Shown here: positions 59,991 through 64,000 of the stretch, one piece after another
Layout: each line of letters starts with the position of its first letter
Position numbering within the stretch: the stretch's first letter is position 1
NCBI RefSeq assembly: GCF_965248315.1
Contig: NZ_CBDFIX010000002.1
Coordinates: 372,001 to 436,000, forward strand
Length of the DNA: 64,000 nt
Origin: Ulvibacterium sp965248315
Lineage (GTDB): Bacteria > Bacteroidota > Bacteroidia > Flavobacteriales > Flavobacteriaceae
Reading direction: 5' to 3'
Translations under genes and position numbers: made by a program
Notes under the pieces: model-generated
The model's database searches: none
What the model was told of the DNA's origin: nothing
Seen by the model: only the letters and a program-made list of their open reading frames with translations

Positions 59991-60222
59991 TAATACAAAT
60001 TCCCTTGAAACTACATTAATATCCCTTTAAAAGCCCTCAGTAAAAGGCTAATTCAAACCTATGAAAAGGCTCGTAATCCAGCCTCTTTAAGGTCAACAAG
60101 TTTCAATGACCCCTTCAAAAACGAACACTTCAAATTCTAAGGTAACAGCAACATTTGAGTGTTTAAAAAGTAGTATTTGATTCTCTTATTTTTTGTTGAT
60201 TTCATCATTTATAAAAAATTTC

Positions 60223-60230
60223 TATATTTG
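60223..60230 (+). promoter_or_regulatory. -7 element TATATTTG of the lacI-type gene
   Basis: An exact TAnnTTTG lies 41 bp before the start codon. The nearest TTG upstream lies 24-27 bases away, longer than usual. The element overlaps the operator-like palindrome by two bases. The rest of the 281-bp gap (59991-60271) shows nothing I can name. Confidence 0.6.
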
Positions 60231-60246
60231 CACAATCGATTGCGCA
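60229..60246 (+). promoter_or_regulatory. LacI-type operator palindrome over the transcription start
   Basis: TGCACAATCGATTGCGCA is an 18-bp palindrome with a single mismatched pair and a central CG, the hallmark of LacI-family sites. A second perfect palindrome, GATTGCGCAATC (60238-60249), overlaps it. Its place at the expected start point implies autorepression by the regulator encoded next. Confidence 0.7.
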
Positions 60247-60271
60247 ATCTTTACGATTTAAGCGTACAATT

Positions 60272-61270
60272 ATGACCATAAAGGAGTTGGCACAAGAATT
60301 GGATATTTCTACTACTACGGTTTCGCGTGTTCTTACTGGTCAAGAAAAAAAATACCGGATTAGTCCAAAAACCGCCCTAAGAGTAAGGAACGGTGCTAGG
60401 AAACACAAATTTGAACCCAATCAAATCGCCCGTAATTTAAGACTACAGGAAACTAATACTATCGGGTTGATCATCCCGGATATCAGCAATCCCTTTTTTG
60501 CCAACCTTGCACGAACGGTGGAAATAGAGCTTCGAAAACGGGACAAAATGATTTTGTTATGTGATACCAAAGATGAGACCCTCTTGGAAGAGGAGTCCCT
60601 AAACCTCCTTTTGGGCAGAAAAGTTGATGGTCTTTTGGTGGCACCCGTGGGTAAAAAATGTGATCATTTCATTAAGAACTCCAAAATTCCCTTGGTGTTG
60701 ATCGATCGTTATTTCAAGGACCAAACCATTCCCTTTGTCACCGCGGACAACTTCCAAAGTGCTTATTTCGCAACCGAGTTCTTAATCCATAAGGGGCATC
60801 AAAATATCGCTTGTATCCAAGGGCTAGGATATACTTCGGTAAATGAGAATAGGATTCTTGGGTATAGCCAGGCAATGGAGGACCATAAGATCCCAACTAG
60901 ATTTACCCAGATTTCAGGTTCTGGTTATAGTATCGAAAACGGTTATGAATCCACTAAAGAATTGCTACAGAAAAAGAATCGTCCAACGGCAATCTTCGCC
61001 TTGAACAACCAAATTGCCCTTGGGGCCATGAAGGCCATTAAAGAGGCTGGTTTGCATATTCCAGAAGATATTTCGCTAATCGCCTTCGATGAACAACCCT
61101 ATTTTGAATTGCTATCCCCAGCCCTTACGGCCATAAAACAACCCATGCAGGGCATTGGTAAGGTTGCCGTAGAGACCTTGTTCAGGCTCATGGCCGGGGA
61201 AAACGTAAAAAACCAAATGCTGGCACCCAATTTTATTGAACGGGAGTCTGTAAAATCCATATCATTATGA
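60272..61270 (+). CDS. LacI-family transcriptional regulator
   Basis: The 332-residue repressor has a LacI helix-turn-helix (TIKELAQELDISTTTVSRVLTG at 2-23) and a hinge (FEPNQIARNLRLQETNTIGLIIPDISNPFF). The periplasmic-binding-protein-like effector domain includes IPLVLIDRYFKD, ACIQGL and PTAIFALNNQIALGAMKA. The end LMAGENVKNQMLAPNFIERESVKS is typical. The effector is probably a sugar or nucleoside made available by the operon it controls. The nucleoside-hydrolase gene starts within its stop codon (ATGA overlap), so regulator and enzymes are translated together. A palindromic operator sits at its promoter. Confidence 0.93.
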   Translation: MTIKELAQELDISTTTVSRVLTGQEKKYRISPKTALRVRNGARKHKFEPNQIARNLRLQETNTIGLIIPDISNPFFANLARTVEIELRKRDKMILLCDTKDETLLEEESLNLLLGRKVDGLLVAPVGKKCDHFIKNSKIPLVLIDRYFKDQTIPFVTADNFQSAYFATEFLIHKGHQNIACIQGLGYTSVNENRILGYSQAMEDHKIPTRFTQISGSGYSIENGYESTKELLQKKNRPTAIFALNNQIALGAMKAIKEAGLHIPEDISLIAFDEQPYFELLSPALTAIKQPMQGIGKVAVETLFRLMAGENVKNQMLAPNFIERESVKSISL

Positions 61271-62253
61271 AAACCAGTTTTCCACTTTGTGTCTTTGTAT
61301 TATTTTGGGTGACGGGGACTTTTTCCCAGACCAAGATTATTTTTGATACCGATTTCGGGGGCGATGCGGATGATCTGGGCGCATTGGCCATGCTCAATCA
61401 CTTTCAAAACAAAGGAGAGATCGACCTTCTGGCGGTAATGTGTTGGAATGTGGAAAAGTATGCCGTAAGCGCTATTGATGCTGTGAACACCTACTATGGC
61501 AATCCGGATATTCCCATTGGGTTAAGAAAGGATAATCCCCACGAAACACCTTGGAACCATAGTAAAGTTATTGCTGACAACCTAGAGCATGACGTTACGC
61601 ATAACAATGCTCCAGAGGCCACGGCGCTATATCGAGAATTACTAAGCGCAAGCGAAGATCAAAGTATAATTTTGATTACCGTGGGGCCTTTGATGAACAT
61701 TAGAAAACTAATCGATTCAAAGCCCGATGCCTTCTCCCCTCTTGACGGCTCGGAATTGATTCATGCCAAGGTCAAGGAATTTGTAATCATGGGAGGCAAT
61801 TTTCCAACTAGCAAGGATGAATGGAATTTTAATGGGGACATGCCCGGAATCACAAAGTATGTACTGGAAAACCTCACCTTGCCTATTACCTTCTCCGGTG
61901 CGGAGTTGGGTTCTGCAATAAAAACAGGCGAAGTATTCAATGACCTTCCCAAAGACACTCCGCTTTACCTCGGTTTCTTTCATTTCAGCAAACATGCCCC
62001 GTGGATGAATCATTTGTTCAAAGGAAAAATAATCGACAATGCCACCTTTGATCAAACCGCAGTTTTGTATGCGGTCCGAAACGGTTTGGGAAACTATTGG
62101 CACAAAGTTTCGGATGGCATTTGCGTTGCGGATGATACAGGTGGCAATATCTGGAAGTCAGTAACAAATTCTAATCACTCCTATCTAGTACTTGACAAGG
62201 ACATTCCTCAAATGGAAAAAGAACTAGAGGCCTTTATGCTAGGGGATTTCTAA
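61267..62253 (+). CDS. secreted nucleoside-hydrolase-family protein
   Basis: The 328-residue protein has a signal peptide (about 1-21). The calcium-binding Asp cluster starts at Asp27: D-T-D-F-G-G-D-A-D-D (Asp27, 29, 33, 35, 36), the counterpart of D-T-D-P-G-x-D-D in inosine-uridine hydrolases. Further family segments are ILITVGPLMNIRKLI, FVIMGGNFP and the DWNFNGDMPG-like DEWNFNGDMP. The first Asp cluster is longer than in classical enzymes, as in the extracellular subfamily often found with sugar catabolism genes. It probably cleaves an N-glycosidic or related sugar bond outside the cytoplasm. Coupled to the LacI gene. Confidence 0.88.
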   Translation: MKTSFPLCVFVLFWVTGTFSQTKIIFDTDFGGDADDLGALAMLNHFQNKGEIDLLAVMCWNVEKYAVSAIDAVNTYYGNPDIPIGLRKDNPHETPWNHSKVIADNLEHDVTHNNAPEATALYRELLSASEDQSIILITVGPLMNIRKLIDSKPDAFSPLDGSELIHAKVKEFVIMGGNFPTSKDEWNFNGDMPGITKYVLENLTLPITFSGAELGSAIKTGEVFNDLPKDTPLYLGFFHFSKHAPWMNHLFKGKIIDNATFDQTAVLYAVRNGLGNYWHKVSDGICVADDTGGNIWKSVTNSNHSYLVLDKDIPQMEKELEAFMLGDF

Positions 62254-62264
62254 AAGCCACTCTT

Positions 62265-63593
62265 ATGAAAAATATCATTTTTTTAGCCGTCCTAACACTC
62301 ATTTCCTTGGAGCTAACTGCCCAGGAAAAAGTAATCTTGGATACAGACCCTTCCTTTGATCCGGACGATGTAGGTTGTATTGCCATGCTTCAGACCATGG
62401 CTACCCAGGGGGAATGCAACATCTTGGCCATTATTAATTCCACCGATCAAAAAGAATCTGCCTTGTGTATTAGCTCTATCAATTATTTCTATAATAGAAA
62501 GGCCATTCCCGTAGGCGATTACAAGGGCTATGCCAAAAAAATACACGCCACGGAAAACACCTATGACTATCATATCGCCAAAGACTATCCCCGGGAATTA
62601 ATGAATTGGGAGGATTCCCATGACGGTGTAAAATTGTATCGTGAAATTTTGGAAAGTGCCAAAGACAACAGTATCACAGTGGTTATTATTGGAACTATGC
62701 ATAATTTTTATGGTTTACTACAATCCGGCCCGGACGAATATAGCGACAAGACCGGTTTGGAACTGGTAAAGAACAAAGTAAAGCTCGTGGCCACTATGGG
62801 CGGCAACTTCCTCAATAATAAAGGCCTGGATCGAACCAATTGGGGCGGGGCGGATGCATTGTGCTCCTATACGGACTGGTCCTGTCTGCGGGAAGAACGA
62901 AATCGGATGTGCCGTTATGTCATCGAGAATTGCCCGGCGCCTTTTATGGCCTCCGGTTGGGAAAATGGAAACGGGGACTACCACAATGCGAACAACGGCA
63001 ACGTCATTACCGGGCAAGGGTTGAAGAAATTGCCGAAAAATCATATTGTCCGTAAAAGCTATGAACGTCACTTTGAATATCGCGGAGGTGCGGATGATAT
63101 TTCGCGGCATAGCAATGATCAGTGTGCCCTGCATTATGCGATTAGAGGTGAGTCCAATAACTATACGGCATATACCAATGGTAAGATTACCCTATCCAAA
63201 AATGGCGAATGCTTATGGGATCCAAACATTAACCGAAAACAGGGACATATTCAGAAAAATCGGGAAGATGATGCTATAGCAGCTGAAATCGAGGCATTGA
63301 TGATGGGTGCAGTTCCTGATTTGGACACATCCCCACCGACTGCGCCCAAGAACATCAAATTTCTTGAAAAAGACGGTGCATTTAATCTGCAATGGGAAGC
63401 TTCCACCGATCCCACTAAAGGCAGTTGGGTAGTAGCGTACAACATCTATAGCGACGGACAGTTGATACGCCAGGTATATGGAACCAAATTTGGAGCAATT
63501 GCCAAAAGCGGAAAGACCGTAGATTATGAAATACGCGCGTTAAATGCAAGTGGCACCGAAAGTGAGGCGGACGTTTTTTCAGTTAAACCATAA
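62265..63593 (+). CDS. secreted nucleoside-hydrolase-family protein with C-terminal Fn3-like domain
   Basis: The 442-residue protein has a signal peptide (about 1-20) and the Asp cluster D-T-D-P-S-F-D-P-D-D (Asp26-Asp35). The hydrolase fold follows (VVIIGTMHNFYGLL; LVATMGGNFLN; PFMASGWENGNGDYHN). After about residue 350 a fibronectin type III-like module begins (PPTAPKNIKFLEKDGAFNLQWEAS and AYNIYSDGQLI). It shares the fold but little close sequence with the preceding enzyme, so the two are old paralogues with probably different substrates. It lies 11 bp after that gene. Confidence 0.85.
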   Translation: MKNIIFLAVLTLISLELTAQEKVILDTDPSFDPDDVGCIAMLQTMATQGECNILAIINSTDQKESALCISSINYFYNRKAIPVGDYKGYAKKIHATENTYDYHIAKDYPRELMNWEDSHDGVKLYREILESAKDNSITVVIIGTMHNFYGLLQSGPDEYSDKTGLELVKNKVKLVATMGGNFLNNKGLDRTNWGGADALCSYTDWSCLREERNRMCRYVIENCPAPFMASGWENGNGDYHNANNGNVITGQGLKKLPKNHIVRKSYERHFEYRGGADDISRHSNDQCALHYAIRGESNNYTAYTNGKITLSKNGECLWDPNINRKQGHIQKNREDDAIAAEIEALMMGAVPDLDTSPPTAPKNIKFLEKDGAFNLQWEASTDPTKGSWVVAYNIYSDGQLIRQVYGTKFGAIAKSGKTVDYEIRALNASGTESEADVFSVKP

Positions 63594-63603
63594 CATCTGG
63601 TTC

Positions 63604-64000
63604 ATGAACAAATTTGTTCTACCTGCCCTATTCATCTTTACCACGAATATTTTGTGCGCACAGGCGACTATCCGAATACTCAATTTTCAGGGGGACAGCG
63701 GATACCAGCACGATTCAAAGGACGAGGCAATTGAACTGGTGGAATCGTTAGGCAGGAAAAATGGATGGGAAGTATTTACCACTTCTGATGCCACCGCTTT
63801 GAACGAATCTCAACTTTCAAAAATAGATGTTGTCATCTTTAACAACAATTGTGGTACGGAAAGTGCTGTTTTCTCAACATCTCAGGGACAGGCCCTACAG
63901 AATTTCATAAGAAAAGGGGGAGGTTTTATGGGTATTCATTGCGCAGGTGCCATCTGGCATGAGGAAAAAGAATTCCAAGCTTGGTATGAACAACTTATCG
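63604..64000 (+). CDS. ThuA-like protein, cut by the right edge
   Basis: The frame opens at ATG 63604 and runs off the window, giving 132 codons. It has a signal peptide (MNKFVLPALFIFTTNILCAQ). The ThuA (trehalose-utilisation-like) flavodoxin-type fold then starts: IRILNFQGDSGYQHDSKDEAIELV, IDVVIFNNNCGTESAVFSTSQGQALQNFI, then RKGGGFMGIHCAGAIWHEEKEFQ. ThuA-like proteins occur in many Bacteroidota sugar-degradation loci, some as lyase or reductase components. It is 10 bp downstream of the second hydrolase, so it belongs to the same LacI-controlled operon. Confidence 0.85.
   Translation, partial: MNKFVLPALFIFTTNILCAQATIRILNFQGDSGYQHDSKDEAIELVESLGRKNGWEVFTTSDATALNESQLSKIDVVIFNNNCGTESAVFSTSQGQALQNFIRKGGGFMGIHCAGAIWHEEKEFQAWYEQLI

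Overview
The window looks like chromosomal DNA of a marine-type member of the Flavobacteriaceae (phylum Bacteroidota). The evidence is gldD and gldE gliding-motility genes, four large TonB-dependent receptors (three with an N-terminal carboxypeptidase-regulatory-like domain), Bacteroidota-only families (DUF4270, DUF4199, a LytS/LytTR pair), promoters of the TTG-N19/20-TAnnTTTG type, and an almost complete lack of Shine-Dalgarno sequences. Coding density is high. I see no phage, transposon, CRISPR array, rRNA or tRNA. Genus and species cannot be fixed from the sequence alone.

Layout. 1-2960: a PnuC-family transporter cut by the left edge, a small thiamine-binding-type protein and a phosphopantetheinyl transferase (minus strand), divergent from ahcY. 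3042-5513: a SYLF-domain protein and a LytTR two-component pair. 5760-9147: a TonB receptor, a tiny ORF and a short-chain dehydrogenase. 9133-15098: a phytate-type locus (TonB receptor and beta-propeller phytase) next to a membrane TPR/LuxR-type regulator. 15180-16194: rplU-rpmA with a structured leader. 16212-20254: a membrane protein and a pair of M16 peptidases, one with and one without the zinc site. 20276-23191: an adhesin-like DUF2807 protein, then three genes for a small Cys-motif protein, a Met/His-rich outer-membrane protein and a Met-rich lipoprotein. 23230-26676: mutY, ssb, gldE, gldD. 26804-29437: HU, a 29-residue ribosome-type protein, rng and recX.

29497-40037 holds a biotin region (bioB; a ketoacyl synthase and bioA; bioD, a DUF2007 protein and bioF) interrupted by a flotillin/NfeD pair and a GT39-like glycosyltransferase on the other strand. 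40067-47504: an acetyltransferase, atpD-atpC, a TonB receptor and glmS. 47678-55354: a DUF4270 lipoprotein and a shortened glycogen-synthase-like protein divergent from panC, panD, a flippase-like membrane protein, an esterase-fold protein lacking its nucleophile, and radA. 55358-59990: an aldo/keto reductase, xth, a beta-barrel protein and a TonB receptor. 60223-64000: a LacI regulator with a palindromic operator-like site at its promoter, two secreted nucleoside-hydrolase-fold proteins and the start of a ThuA-like protein, which together look like an inducible catabolic locus running off the right edge.

The observations most worth following concern translation. The rplU leader holds a strong Shine-Dalgarno-like stretch in front of a 16-codon upstream ORF that overlaps the rplU start. 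The 29-codon ribosome-type gene carries a canonical Shine-Dalgarno sequence in a lineage where these are rarely used. Several genes have promoters so close to the start codon that leaderless mRNAs are expected. The dedicated ketoacyl synthase coupled to bioA and the transporter/thiamine-binding pair are the best metabolic leads.
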